From Podocnemis expansa (Eukaryota > Chordata > Testudines > Podocnemididae): a stretch of 64,000 nucleotides of DNA. The notes under the pieces were generated by a model, which worked only from the letters and a program-made list of their open reading frames with translations, had not been told where the DNA came from and did no database searches. Position 1 is the stretch's first letter. Every line of letters begins with the position of its first letter. Location of the stretch: the NCBI GenBank assembly GCA_007922195.1, contig ML681992.1, positions 37,943,886 to 38,007,885 of the forward strand, in the 5' to 3' direction. Positions 22,797-33,684 of this stretch are shown here, piece by piece. The position numbers were made by a program, and so were the translations under genes.

Positions 22797-23250
22797 ACAG
22801 CCACCCGCCATTGGGCTGCAGAGAGCCCACCAGCCCGCAGCAGCCACAGGAGGAGGACCCACATGACCCAGAAGGCCCTCCTTGAGAACATCCTCCAGCT
22901 GGGCTAGGAGGTTAACGAGGAGACGCGCCTAGAAACACCAGCTGGTCATCCTCCAGGACACGGCCAGCCACCAGCTCGAGCATGCAGGAGATGCAGACGA
23001 CTGGGTCATCACCACACTGGAGCACCAGAGCCAGGCATTGATGGACCTCACTGTGGCCCTGCACGATGTGGCCACCAGCCTTTGCTGGCTTGTGGACCAT
23101 GAGGCACCCCCTGCAGAGGAGGGAGCTCCTCCTAGGAACCCCTCCATCCCTCTCCGTGGGCGCCCCTGGATCTGGGGTGGCTGTTGGGAAGGCTGTGGAG
23201 TGCCAGCCCAGGGCTCCAGGCCAGCCCCCCCTATAGAGACCACCTGACCC
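22797..23250 (+). pseudogene. Harbinger B Myb/SANT-like protein, exon 2
   Basis: A polypyrimidine tract and acceptor (tttcccccccgcag, ending about 22791) precede SHRRRTHMTQKALLENILQLG, followed directly by a stop codon. After a frame change the family C-terminal helix is readable (WVITTLEHQSQALMDLTVAL, then HDVATSLCWLVD). The matching exon 1 end and donor (CTGCCG|GTGAGT) lie at about 22290; the DNA-binding domain itself is lost to the left truncation. Confidence 0.65.
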
Positions 23251-23254
23251 TCCA

Positions 23255-23420
23255 AAGTCCCCAACCCCCACCCACATCCCCATCTCCCAGTTCACCACTC
23301 ACCCCCACAGTTCTCCCCCCATCCACATCCCCATCTCCCAGTTTGCCGCTCACCCCCCCTCAGTTCGCTCCCCACCCACATCCCCATCTGCCAGTTTGCT
23401 GCCCACCCCCTATTTCCCCC
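23255..23420 (+). repeat. ~60-bp C-rich tandem repeat, about 2.5 units
   Basis: Units containing 'cccacatccccatctcccagtt' recur around 23270, 23330 and 23375. They lie in the intergenic gap between the two convergent Harbinger B genes. Confidence 0.7.
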
Positions 23421-23599
23421 CAAAATTCCAAATCTCCGTACTGCCTCCCAAGCCCTTCTTTGCCCTGACCCCCTTCCTTCTTTTAAATACAAATCGTTAC
23501 AGTTGAATCTGTTCCAGTAATTGTTTTTATTCAGTAGGGTTCAGGGTGTGGGCGGGTGGGTGCGGGCTGGCTGTGGCAAAACAGGGGAGTGGTGAGTGT

Positions 23600-25290
23600 G
23601 GTGGGTTGGGCCTTTCCCTCACAGTTCCTCACCAATGAAAAGGTTCCTCAGTGCCTTGCAAACAGCAAACTGCAGCACTCAGTCCCTTGAGGCCACCAGT
23701 TCAGGTTGCTGGTACTGGCCACCGATGAGCTGTGCCTCTGCCTCTACCTCTGGTTCCCAGATGGCAGGGCCCGTGGGCACTAATGACCTCTGCAGTTGTC
23801 TCCTCCATGAGATGTAGGCACGTAAGGAGACACCTCCAGTGGGCTTTCAGCTGGCCAAATGCCCGCTCCACCACCTTGTGGCCGTGACTCACATGGCAGT
23901 TGAAAAGCTGTCAGCTGCAGTCAACGGCTCCTGGAGGGGGTAGGCCTCATTGAAGAAGATGAAGACTGGCACCTTGACTTCCCCGATAGTGATGTTATTG
24001 GGGGGGTGGGGGGAAGAAGGTGCCTGCCTCCATGCCTTGGTACAGGAAGGAGTTACAGAGGACCTTGGCATCATGCATGCTCCTCAGCCATCCTACATAG
24101 CAGTTTGAAAGATGCCCTGGTGGTCCACAAAGGCCTGCAGGATGATAGATTGGCAGGGCTAGCTCTACTATGAGGCAAGAGACAGACATGGCTTCATGTG
24201 GCAGTTCTTAGGGGAGCTCAGCCCCCCTGAAGATCAGGCTGGCTCCTGCCTCTTCAACTCTTTCCTAGCAGCTCAGGAACAACCCACAGCTTAAGTCATG
24301 TAGGCAGAGTGCACTTTAAATCCCTTTGCAGGTGGACACTGGAGATTTTTGCACTTTGGAAAACCCTTTTCAACCTCCACGAATGAGATGGGGGGGGGGG
24401 GCAAATCAAAATTTGGCTTGGGGCACCACAACCCCTTGAGTTGGCCCTGATGAGTGGTATCTCTTCCAGTTCTGATAGTCGGCTGCAAAGTGCTCCGGGG
24501 CTCTCACAGGGATGTGGGTGATGTCCAGCATCCCAGCGCAATTGGGAAACGCTAGGGTGGCAAGACTGGCAATGGTGCCCCATAGCTCTCCTTGGGTGAC
24601 AAGGCATGGCAGCAGGACCATGTCAATGGTGCTGGCAACCTGTAGCAGCACTTTGCTGACAGTGGACCTCCCAATGCCAAAGAGGTGCACCATGGACCTG
24701 AACGGCTCAAGAGTGGCCATCTTCCAAAGAGCGATGGCCACTCTCTTGTCCAGAGGGATCACTGCTCTCATAATGGTGTCCCTTCAATGCAGGACTGGGG
24801 TGAGCTCAGCAACCAGGTGGATGAATGTCTCCCTGCTCATCCAGAGGTTCCTCCATTACTGTCGTTGTCCCAGGTTCCCAGCACAACCCACTCCCACCAG
24901 TCTGTGCTGGTTTCCTCTGCCCAGATGTGATGGGGCACAGAAGGGAGAGAGGGGAACTAAGGACACTCTGAGGCCTAGCAAAACGATGGTCTGGGGTCAG
25001 CCTGGGGACCATCAGGGTCTGGGAACAGAGGGTCCCATTGCAGGAGGGCAACCTGCAGGCTGGCTGAGGATCGAGCTACTGCTTAGCAATGGTAGGGAAG
25101 CCAGGAAGCATCCATACTTGTGTGTCTCACTATCTTCTGCCAACCAGAATGAACAGGGAGATGAGGTCAGTTCCTGCTTTTATGGGATTGGCCAGGGGCA
25201 TGGCCCTGAGAGGGGGCCATGTTGCCATACCTCCCATGGTGCCCCTCTCCTGAATTTAACTTGCAATTCCTGTCCCTGGACATGCTAGTT
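23600..25290 (-). pseudogene. Harbinger B DDE transposase (broken)
   Basis: This nuclease/integrase would cut and paste the element. On the minus strand, the N-terminal WWEWVV-like block (about 24870) and the helix RDTIMRAVIPLDKRVAIAL are frame-disrupted. The piece 24406-24771 has FGIGRSTVSKVLLQV and the first catalytic Asp in GMLDITHIPV. The piece 23995-24189 has the second Asp in GWLRSMHDAKVLCNS. The piece 23701-23892 has the catalytic Glu in VVERAFGQLKAHWRCL. All three DDE residues survive, but frameshifts separate them (for example at the G-run near 24390-24400), so no intact protein is made. Confidence 0.88.
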
Positions 25291-25424
25291 CAATTTCAGG
25301 GTTTTGGTGCAGACACGTTAAATTAATTTAAGTTAAATCAAGTTAATATTTGTTATATCGATTTAACTTAAATCAATTTTGGTTAAATCAATTTTATGCC
25401 TTGTGCGTGGCCATAGCCTATGAG

Positions 25425-25578
25425 CTCTTCCAGTTAGCCATGTTAGTCTGTATACAGCAAAAACAGCTTTTGGGCATAAGTTCATGCATCTGAGAAGTGG
25501 GTTGCAGCCCACAAAAGCTTATGCCCGAAGAAATGTGTTAGTCTCTAAGGTGCCACAGGACTTTTGTTGCCTTTACAA
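25425..25578 (+). mobile_element. Penelope-like element 3' end
   Basis: This contains inverted halves 'ttttgggcataagttcatgc' and 'aaaagcttatgcccgaag', then 'tgttagtctctaaggtgccacagg', the characteristic forward tail. The left part 'ttagccatgttagtctgta' is the inverted tail end, so this copy is also an inverted pair with a very short separation. Confidence 0.65.
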
Positions 25579-25579
25579 T

Positions 25580-27540
25580 ATGATCTCTGTTATCTGACTG
25601 CCTCACAGTTACCCTAGGATTTTATTCTCACAGATATTATTGGCCCTGTGTGGAGGGGATACCAGGCATTTGCTGACTCCTGTCAAAGACCCTGCCCAAA
25701 GAATGTGTGCTGCTGGCAGGGAGGAGCAGCAAGGACAGACATGTAGGGATTAACCAGAGAGGAATGCCATGATCAGCTGCAGAAAGTACTAGACCAAGTT
25801 TCTTCTTGGGCACCTAGAATGGCTGGTTGCTAACAGAGGCCAATCAGAGCCCGGCACACCAGATAAAAGGAACTGGCTCCTTCTACTAGACATCAGTTCA
25901 AGTTGATTGAAGGACAGAGATTTGTCTCCCCTGTCCTTACAGAAACCCTGCAATATCGTGTCCTCGTGTGAGGGGTTGTTTTGGTGGTGAGTGCACATCA
26001 TAATGTCACATTTTACAGATGGGAAAGTGAAGCACAGGACATAGTAAATCAATTTTCCCATGATCACACAACAAGTGCTCGGCCACACTTTCAGCACTGC
26101 AATGCTCAGTGAAGGCACTGCTTCTCTCATCAGTGTAGTTCCTCAGCTCCTAAAGAGGCAGTAGCTATATTGGAGAGAAGCCCTCCTGGCTCTCATCAAC
26201 ATAATGTTGCCTATCCTGTGAGTTTAGTCAGTACAACTGCATCACTGGGGATATGGATCTTCCACCCCCCCCCTCAGCAATGTAGTTAAACCAAATTAGG
26301 TTTATAGTATGGATGATGCAGAAGTCTGTGACCGAGTCAGAAACTGAGTCACTGTCCAATGCCCCGCTCTTTAGAACACCTTGTGTATACCACATCCTCC
26401 TATTTCACAGTGGAAGGAAAATTTCTAGGTTGGGGGTTTAATGCTACCACCATTTCAAATTAAGGAGTCACTAATTTCTCCATAGCTAAGACTGAAGCTA
26501 TCTGTTTTTCATAGAAAAAACTATAGTAATCCACTTGAAGGTTGACAGATATGATTTCAAGTCACAGTACATGGCTTCTGCAATGTTTAACACAAATTGT
26601 ATGAGGCATTTCAAAGATAAGAGTTGAAAGAATTAGGTGATTCAGATTTTCCTGATGTTTGTGTATGACAGTTTCCTAATGATTTCCAAATGTTTTCCTT
26701 TGATCCTTTACATTTGTCTTAATTTGTTTGTTATAGAGCAGTGGTGTCTAGACCAAATGCTAGTGCAGGGTTGTTGAGCGTTATTGTCATGAAGATTTAA
26801 TCATCTAAAGTGATTTCAGAATATATTACGGTCTCCATGACTTTAAGATGTGTATCATGATGATGCAGAATTCATTATTTCAATAGCCAAAAGGCCACAA
26901 TGGAAGAGCAGTAGTAATGGAACGTGTGTGTGTGTGTGCACGTGCATGTGTGCATGAATGGAATAGACTCAGGTGGAACCTTAACTCTAGGACAAAGGTC
27001 CCCAAAGTATGGAGCATGGAAAAATGTTTGGGTAGGGGGTACAGCAGGGCCTGGGGTAGCCCCCAATAGGGGTAAGGAGGGAGGGCCACCCCACCTCACT
27101 TTGCCCCAAGTTCTTCTCCAGTCCTGCCCCCAACCAGCCCTGGCTCTGGCTTCAGTTCCCAGCTTTGCCCTGACTGTTGTTCCCAGCTCAGCTCCTGACT
27201 TACTCCTAGCTTCAGCCGCTGGCTTCTATACCCCTCTTGACTTTCAGCCCCTGGCTGTTCCATGCTTGGCCCCTTGCACTTCTGGCTGCCATGGCCCTGC
27301 TCCCAGCTTGAGGGGTGTGGGGCCTGAGGCAGCCAGTCTACAGCAGGGTCCCTACACCCTGTCCCTGACCTGGAGGAAGGGCGGGGGGCAGGTCTGTGGG
27401 CTGGGCTCTGCTTTTCTGCCGTTTCTGGGCCAGCCTGCTCTGCCCCTGGGCTGGCTGTTCCCTGTCCTGGGTTCAGGGCAAGCCAGCCCAGAGCAGAGGC
27501 TAGCTCTGCATGCTCCCACCCTGCTCCCCGCTTCCCTGCT
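25580..27540. other. No supported gene; MIR-like remnant and microsatellite
   Basis: 25985-26110 reads as an old MIR-like SINE ('ttttacagatgggaaagtgaagcacagg', 'atgatcacacaacaagtgc'). A (GT)n tract lies at 26922-26940. The 207-codon ORF at 26924-27547 begins inside that (GT)n tract and is a Pro/Ala/Leu-rich reading of low-complexity sequence; I do not accept it as a gene. Confidence 0.45.
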
Positions 27541-27544
27541 GCCT

Positions 27545-27839
27545 TAGTTTGAATTAGTTAGTTTGACTGCTTAGTTCAAACTAATTTGCATATTTAATTC
27601 AAACTAGCCCAATGTAGACATGCTAAATTGAACTAAATAAGTTCAAACTAGCCCTTAGTTGGAACTAAGTGCAGTTATTTTAGTTCAAACTAACTTTTAG
27701 TTCGAACTAACCATGCTTTTTGAAGTCAAACTAAAAAGTTAGTTCAAACTAAAGAAAGACGCTTAGTTCAAACTAACTTTTGAACTATTTAGTTCAAACT
27801 AATCAAGTCCAAACTAAGTTTTTAGGTACAGACATAGCC
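27545..27839. mobile_element. Harbinger-type MITE (TTAGTTCAAACTAA family), left end unclear
   Basis: The interior is built from TTAGTTCAAACTAA and TTAGTTTGAACTAA palindromes, and the right end is TACAGACATAGCC. An internal 'aatgtagacatgc' suggests rearrangement. The same palindrome type fills the intact copy at 57524-57885. No left TIR was found. Confidence 0.65.
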
Positions 27840-27844
27840 TATAA

Positions 27845-28070
27845 GTCTATATAAAACAAACAAGAAGTCTGGTGACACTTTTAAAAACTAACAAATTTAT
27901 TTATCACATGAGCTTTCAGGGGAAAAATCCCACTTTGTCAGACGCTTTGAAGATGACAATTTTCTCCCATGAAATTTCATGTGATAAATAAATTTGTTAG
28001 TCTTTAAAAGTGGCATCAGACTCCTTGTTTGTTTTGCTGAACTAAACTGACACAGCTACCCCTTTGGAAC
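27845..28070. mobile_element. Penelope-like element 3' end, inverted pair
   Basis: The left arm runs inward: 'aaaactaacaaatttatttatcacatgagctttc'. The right arm returns the same sequence: 'gaaatttcatgtgataaataaatttgttagtc', then 'actccttgtttgttttgctg' and 'acacagctacccctttgg'. About 90-bp arms surround a short spacer with 'gtcagacgctttgaagatg'. Confidence 0.72.
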
Positions 28071-28114
28071 TATGAATCTATAGATGTAACAAGATAAATT
28101 CCAAGGGGTTTCTG

Positions 28115-28490
28115 TGTTAGCCTATTATAAAAGGGATAGCCGTGTTAGTCTAGTCCAGTGAAAAAACAACAAGGAGTTGTGTGGCACTTTAAGACTAACA
28201 GATTTATTTTTTGCATGAGCTTTCGTGGGAGAAGATCCCACTTCCTCAGATGCTTCGAAGATGGGTGAACTTACAGAAAGGAATGAAACTAAATGCAAGG
28301 GGGTGTAAAACATAGGATCAGGTCATACAGGAACAGCGAATCAGAGCAGTTTACAGGTTCAAACCATTAGCCTAGTAAAGCAAAAAAGGCAAGGAATCCT
28401 GTGGAACTTAAAGACTAATAGATTTATTTATCACATGAGGTTTCATGGGAGAATATCCCACTTCGTCAGACACTTTGAAGAGCACTTTCA
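28115..28490 (-). mobile_element. Two adjacent Penelope-like 3' ends in the same orientation
   Basis: Copy 1 (about 28130-28370) starts 'gggatagccgtgttagtctag' and extends into the upstream part of the tail ('acttacagaaaggaatgaaac', 'aacagcgaatcagagcag'). Copy 2 (about 28375-28490) is shorter. Both are reverse complements of the forward tail. The longer tail is shared with the copy at 35728-35935 and with the region downstream of the GIY-YIG ORF at 31.1 kb. Confidence 0.65.
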
Positions 28491-28507
28491 CATAACATCG
28501 CACATTA

Positions 28508-28828
28508 TTGCTCTGCTTAAGCACATCAGATCTATACAACAATCATAAAACCAAATACACTTTACCTTACCTCACTTCACACTCTATTCCAGAGCATTCT
28601 TTGGGGTGGGGTCAGGGCCCTCCATGGGATCCAGGATCTTTTCCTGACAGCTGTATGGTGTCTCTTCCAAAATGGGGACTCTCTAAGTCATTGGGCTTTG
28701 TTGCTTCTATCTCTTTGTCTTCCAAAACCTTCCACTCTTCCAAAGCCAGTCCCCTGCAGAGGAAATCTAAAAAGAACTGTTTACCTCAGTGTGCATTTAT
28801 TCTTTCATACTTCGCAGGTAAGACATAG
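28508..28828 (+). other. Unsupported ORF between repeats
   Basis: The 106-codon ORF has no recognisable domain and lies between two retroelement ends. I do not call a gene here. Confidence 0.3.
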
Positions 28829-28829
28829 A

Positions 28830-29050
28830 GAAACAAGGTGGGTGAGGTAATGTCCTTTATAGGACCAAATGTTGTTGGTGAGCGAGACAAGCTTATACCT
28901 TTGCACAGAGCTCTTCTCAAGTCTCTGTAAGCTTGAAAGCTTGTCTCTCTCATGCTCTTCTCTCAACAGAAATTGATCTATTAATAGATATCACCTTATC
29001 CACCTTGTCTTGCTAATATGCTGGGACCAACATGACTGCAACACCACTGT
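28830..29050. mobile_element. Second Penelope-like tail family, inverted pair
   Basis: The left arm is 'acaaggtgggtgaggtaatg', then 'agacaagctt'. The right arm is 'aagcttgtctctct', then 'tatcaccttatccaccttgtc' and 'gggaccaacatgactgcaac'. The layout (inverted arms around a short spacer, tail ending in a 'catggctac'-like motif) parallels the main tail family but the sequence differs. Confidence 0.5.
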
Positions 29051-29677
29051 ACAGTGATAAGACAGTAACTGTCCTTAATAACTGGCTATTGGCCCTGGTC
29101 TGGCAGAGATCTGATTTGCAGGCTGGTAAGCCCTGTAGATTACACTGACCAAGAGGCATTCTGTGATACAGCCATTCCATAATAACAGCTTCTAAATAGC
29201 TTCATCAACCAATTTGTTCAATTCTTAGGGTCTTTTTTTCCTGGAAAAATGCTCTTCAGATTTTCACAAAATTCAGTTGAATTCAGTGATGAATTTGTGA
29301 CTTATTTTCACAAGATTTTATTAGAATTATTTGCAAAAATATCAGGAAGAAAAGAATTCAATTAGTTTTGGCAGCCATGTAGAAGACATACACTTTCTAG
29401 TCCTAAATGTGGGACCATGCACAATCTCTGCATAGAAAACAGAATGAAGCAAGAGTGCGTTCCACAGCCAAAATAGCATTTATGAGCTATGGCAAAGTGC
29501 TATGAGGAACCACTGATAAAAGTAGGAAAACATAGTCCTCCTGAAAGCAAGTTCAGTAATATAAGGATCCTATTTTTGTACTCGTTGCTTCTTTTTTTAA
29601 TTGATCACAATACCTATTACCAAAATTAATATGCAAAATGAAATCATTGGCAATGCAATGGGCAAATGGTGCTGCTC
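29051..29677. other. No recognisable feature
   Basis: AT-rich sequence without a supported gene or repeat. Confidence 0.4.
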
Positions 29678-29680
29678 ATA

Positions 29681-30809
29681 GGCTGTGTCACACATGAGCA
29701 ATAAAATTGATTTAACTGAAATCGATTTAAGTTAAATCAATATAATAATCATTAAATCGATTTAACTTAAATCGATTTAACAGGTCTTCACCAAAAAAAC
29801 AAATCGAGCTAGCATGTCCAGGGACAAGACTTGCTAGTTCGATTTAGGAGAGGGGCACCCTGGTACATGTGGCAACATGACCCCCTGGCAGGGCCATGTT
29901 GCCACCCAATCCCCTGCCTGGCTCTCACCTGGAGAGCCAGTGGCAAGGGAAAAAAATCTCCCACTGGCCCTGGGCTCCTGGAGCCCAGTGGGGGAAAAAG
30001 CATTCCTCCAGACTGGCTGAAGCCTTGCAACTCAGCCAGGCATAGAGGACAAGGGAGCCCTGGCATGCCCGGTCCCCAGTGCCAGCCGGGCAGCAGGGAG
30101 AAGGGGTCCCCATGCACCGGGCTTCCCCCACTGTTGGCCGGGGAGCGGGCAAGGAATCCCTGAGCACCCGGCTCCCCCCCGTGCTAGCTAGTCAGTGGTG
30201 GAAGGGAGCCCCACACACCCAGCTTCCCACCATGCTAGCCGGGCAGTGGGGGGAAGGAGCCCTGTGAGCCCAGCTCCCATGGGGAGCCAGGCACACATGG
30301 GTCTCCCTTCTCTCTGCCACCCAGCTAGCATGGTAAGGAAGTCTGGCATGCAAGTATTCCTTCCCCGCTGCCTGGCCAGTGGTGGGGGAAGCCCAGTACA
30401 TGGGGATCCCTTCTTCCTTCTTCCCACTTCCCAGCTAGCGTGGGGTGCTGGGCGCATGGGGATCTCATTCCCCACCACCCAGCCAGCTGTGCAGGAGCCC
30501 ATGCAGGGGGTCCTATCCACCACTACCCCTCCCGTCCAGGGTGATGAAACCTGGCCCTTCCTTGAAGGATGCCATGCACCCTGGGAAAAAGATCATAGTG
30601 TTAAATCAAAACAGACCTTATATCAAAATAACACATACATACAGTGTTATATCAATATAAATGCTTCGATCTAACTCTTGTTTCATTTTCAGCCCAGGTT
30701 TTATTAAATCACCCTAACTTTTCTTGTTTCAAAATGACGGAGCTCATCATTTCAAAACAAGAAAACATTGTTGGTTATTTTGAGTTAAAACCTACGTGTG
30801 GACATACCC
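29681..30809. mobile_element. Long Harbinger-type MITE (AAATCGATTTAA family), 1.13 kb
   Basis: The left end is GGCTGTGTCACACATG and the right end is ACGTGTGGACATACCC, with target duplication ATA (29678-29680 and 30810-30812). The left arm has TTTAACTTAAATCGATTTAA palindromes. The core (29870-30560) is GC-rich and repetitive ('ccagctagcatgg', 'ggcagtggggggaagg' units), giving spurious ORFs on both strands. The right arm carries a different palindrome type (CATTTCAAAACAAG), so the two arms appear to come from different subfamilies. Confidence 0.85.
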
Positions 30810-31199
30810 ATAGTGTCTCACACCAAGCTATAGTAGACAGGCATAAATATATATTGACTCTTCTTATTTCTTTAATTTGGCATGGATACAAGGCAGCAAG
30901 AAAAAATAACTTCTGCATTATAGGGGAAAACTATCCCCTTTCATGGAGACAAGTTCCAGAGGGGTAGCAGTATTACTCCAGTTCAACAAAACAAACAAGG
31001 AGTCCTCTGGCACTATTAAAGACTAACAAATTTATTTATCACATGAGCTTTCATGGGTTTGTCAGATGTTTCAAAATGGAAAACTTACAATAGGGAAGGG
31101 TAAAGTAAATGCAATGAAATAAAATCACAAAATCAGGTCAGATTATTTCAACAAATCAAATGAGCTATTTTGATTCAAACAGCATGTAACAACAGATAA

Positions 31200-32225
31200 T
31201 GATATGGGGAGGTTGAGAGAGAGGAAAATCTCTTTGTGCAATGAGAAGCCAGCCCTTATCTCGATTCAAACCCAAGTTAATGGTATCAAATTTGCGTATG
31301 AAGTCTAACTCTGCAGTTTCTCTCTGAAGTTTTGATGTAACGTTAATGGGTATGTCAACACATTTCTTTTATTCCAAAATAACACTGGTTATTTCAAAAT
31401 AAAAGAGATTAGGTCCACACGATGTATTCTTATTTCAAAACGACGGGCTCCGTCATTTCGAAATAAGAGCCATCATTTTGAAATAGCTTAAACCTCCTTT
31501 AAATCAAAACAGCTGTTATTTTGAAATGGCTATTTTGAAATAACGCTGTTTGGACATGTTATTTCAAAATAACCATTATTTTGAAATAACACTTTTGCCC
31601 TTCTCCTTCCCAGGGTGCCTTCCTTTTAGCCTATATTGGATGGGGGCATGGCCCAAGGAGGGGGCCATGTTGGCACACCTCCTATGGTGCCCGTCTCCTA
31701 AAGCGAAATAGCAAGTCCTGTGTTTGGACATGCTATTTCACTTTGATCTTTTCACTTAATTCGAATTAACATTTTCTTAATTTGAATTAACTTATTTCGG
31801 CATAAGGATTTTATTTTGAAATAACTCATTTCAAAATAATGATGTACATGGCCAACCTGTTTGATTTCTGTAACAGACATGTTTTTCACAGAGTCATCAG
31901 GCAGATTAAAATGTTCCCTTACTGTTTTTTTAATGCTGCCATTTCTGATATCAGAGCTGTGTCCATTTATTCTTTTGAGCAGAAACAGTTCAGTTGGTCC
32001 AATGTATAAAGCAGAGGGGCAGTGTTGGCACACGATCTCATATATCACACTGGTGGATGAGCAGGTGAAAGAGTCCTTGATGGAGTAGCTGGTTTGATTC
32101 GGTTCTATGATGGTCTCATATGAAATAAACTCAGTACTTAAGTATAACCTTAAATGAATGGGACTACTCACATATATAGCAATGAAGCTAAGAAAGTAAT
32201 TCAACTTAAGCACTGCCTCCAGCAT
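31200..32225 (-). pseudogene. Penelope-like GIY-YIG endonuclease domain, interrupted
   Basis: In Penelope-like elements this domain nicks target DNA to start reverse transcription. The 157-codon ORF (31752-32225) contains SVIYEIVCQHCPSALYIG, a C-x2-C knuckle followed by YIG. It then has LLKRINGHSSDIRNG and VREHFNLPDDSVKNMSVTEI, the Arg, His-x-x-Asp-Ile and His-Phe positions typical of the C-terminal half. After VTEIKQ the ORF enters the inserted MITE, and its last ~40 residues are MITE-encoded. The domain's remaining C-terminus lies on the other side of the insertion. Confidence 0.75.
31348..31853. mobile_element. Harbinger-type MITE inserted in the Penelope-like ORF
   Basis: The left end is GGGTATGTCAACAC and the right end is GATGTACATGGCC. 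The target duplication is AAT/AAC (31345-31347, 31854-31856; one mismatch). Removing the element rejoins the GIY-YIG reading frame without a shift, which confirms the boundaries. The interior has TATTTCGAAATAA-type palindromes and a central GC-richer piece. Confidence 0.85.
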
Positions 32226-32384
32226 CCACTGCTATCAAAGACAGTTCTATTTACAGACTTCAACTGGTGGTGTATTAAACTCCATATCAGTTAGTACCCT
32301 GTAAATAACAAAATAACTCAGTAATAGTAAACAGGAGTTCAACCTCTTTTGGTGAAACAAAAGCTTTCTGAAGATCCACTGTTG

Positions 32385-32525
32385 CCAATGCATAAAGCAG
32401 GCTCATATGGAAATCTGCACTTCCTGAAAGACAACAGAAAACCTACAAGGAGTCTGGTAGCCCTTCTAAAGACTAACACATTTATTTATCACATGAGCTT
32501 TTGGGGGAGAAAATCCCACTATAGA
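32385..32525 (-). mobile_element. Penelope-like element 3' end fragment
   Basis: 'acaaggagtctggtagccct', then 'aaagactaacacatttatttatcacatgag' and 'gagaaaatcccacta': the reverse complement of the tail, without its inverted partner. Confidence 0.65.
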
Positions 32526-32529
32526 TCAA

Positions 32530-33635
32530 AAGGTATGCTGAGAGTCTACTGTGCGTGTGGTCAGAAGCACTGAACACACTGCAGATTTGTAGCAATGAAG
32601 CACAGATCTGATGATCGAATTTGCCTATGTGAAGATTTAACAGAACTGAAATGATAAAATGAGGTATAAAGTGAGAAGAGAAATCCTATCACTCACAAGA
32701 GAAAAAAAAATCTGATCCATTCAAGTAAAAACTAAAAAGAAAATGAAGGTAGGAAAATGCATTTCTGGATGGAAGGAAAATGAATGATAAAGTGAAGGCA
32801 ATTGTCACTACAGATTATTTAGAGTAGCACTGATCAGAAATTACTTCTGACCACACACACACACACTGCTTTGCACATATTTTTTCCTTTCTTAAGGAAA
32901 AATAGTACCGAGGTAACCCTTTTAATAGAAGCATAGGAGAGCTTTGTACTAAACCCTGGAGAATGAAGCTTGCAGGAAATCTACACATACTTTCCTATCT
33001 TTCACTTCTATTGTTAACCTACTTAGTTCATCTTTATCCTAATGATATAGTTAAGACAGCACTTAACAGCATTACATGGCATTCACACACATCACATTAG
33101 GTAAAGAAAGCAGGGAAGCAACAGAGACAAAGGAAACAACTCAGACAGTTTTATTCACACAAGTGCACAGACAGAGGAAACACAGTTGGGAAAACAAAAG
33201 ACGGATCACTAAAGGAAACAAACAAGCAAACAAATCCCAAGGCTGAATCAAGCCATGAACAAAGGCCCAACTACAACATAATTTATGGAGCTCTGAAAAG
33301 GAAAGAAATAATTTCTACATTAGCAAACAGAAAAACATTTGCATCCACTGACATTCTCACATCCCTGCTAAAAACATGCATGATGCAATCCCCCCTAATC
33401 TTCCATCAGTGTTCACTTAAATTTGAGTTGTTGAAAGCTAATGATCAAGTGATAGGCAGCATGTTGTTTCTTCTGCAGAGGCTCTTTTTCAAGCAATGCA
33501 AAATTTGTCATATTTAGGTCACATACGTGTCAGCCAACTTATTAGGCAGGGTGGGATTTATGTGGCCTACCCACATCATGTTTCCAATTATTTTAGTGTG
33601 TTCAGAGGCAATATGTGTAGAAGTATTGGTGAGCT
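32530..33635. other. No supported gene; (CA)n microsatellite
   Basis: AT-rich sequence with a short (CA)n tract at 32852-32866. Nothing coding was recognised. Confidence 0.4.
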
Positions 33636-33684
33636 TCATGAAATTCTATAAAAAGCAAGGAGTCTTGTGGCATTTAAAGACTAA

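Larger units (their letters stand above)
22230..25418. mobile_element. PIF/Harbinger element B, left end truncated
   Basis: The right terminus TTGTGCGTGGCCATAGCC (ending 25418) matches the family TIR, preceded by TTAAATCAATTT-type palindromes. The left TIR is missing; similarity begins around the end of Myb exon 1 near 22230. Myb exon 2 (+) and transposase (-) converge near 23500. The terminal palindrome type (TTTAACTTAAATCGA) matches the MITE at 29681-30809, which is therefore a likely non-autonomous partner. Confidence 0.82.
30950..32225 (-). mobile_element. Penelope-like retroelement, 3' part with GIY-YIG-like ORF
   Basis: Read on the minus strand, a GIY-YIG-type coding segment (32225 to about 31857) continues after an inserted MITE (31348-31853) into VTSKLQRETAELDFIRKF and INLGLNRDKGW (about 31345-31250). 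A non-coding tail follows, ending in 'gttagtctttaatagtgcc' and 'gctacccctctgga' at about 30955. This links the many short tail copies in the window to a Penelope-like parent. The reverse transcriptase part is not present. Confidence 0.72.

Noticed and set aside
24512..25288. 258-codon plus-strand ORF over Harbinger B
   Set aside because: It is antisense to the transposase, whose DDE residues are clear on the minus strand.
26985..27065. hAT terminus (ACAAAGGTCCCCAAAGTATGG)
   Set aside because: No right terminus or 8-bp duplication could be found.
26924..27547. 207-codon plus-strand ORF
   Set aside because: It starts inside a (GT)n microsatellite and is a Pro/Ala/Leu-rich reading of low-complexity GC-rich DNA with no domain.
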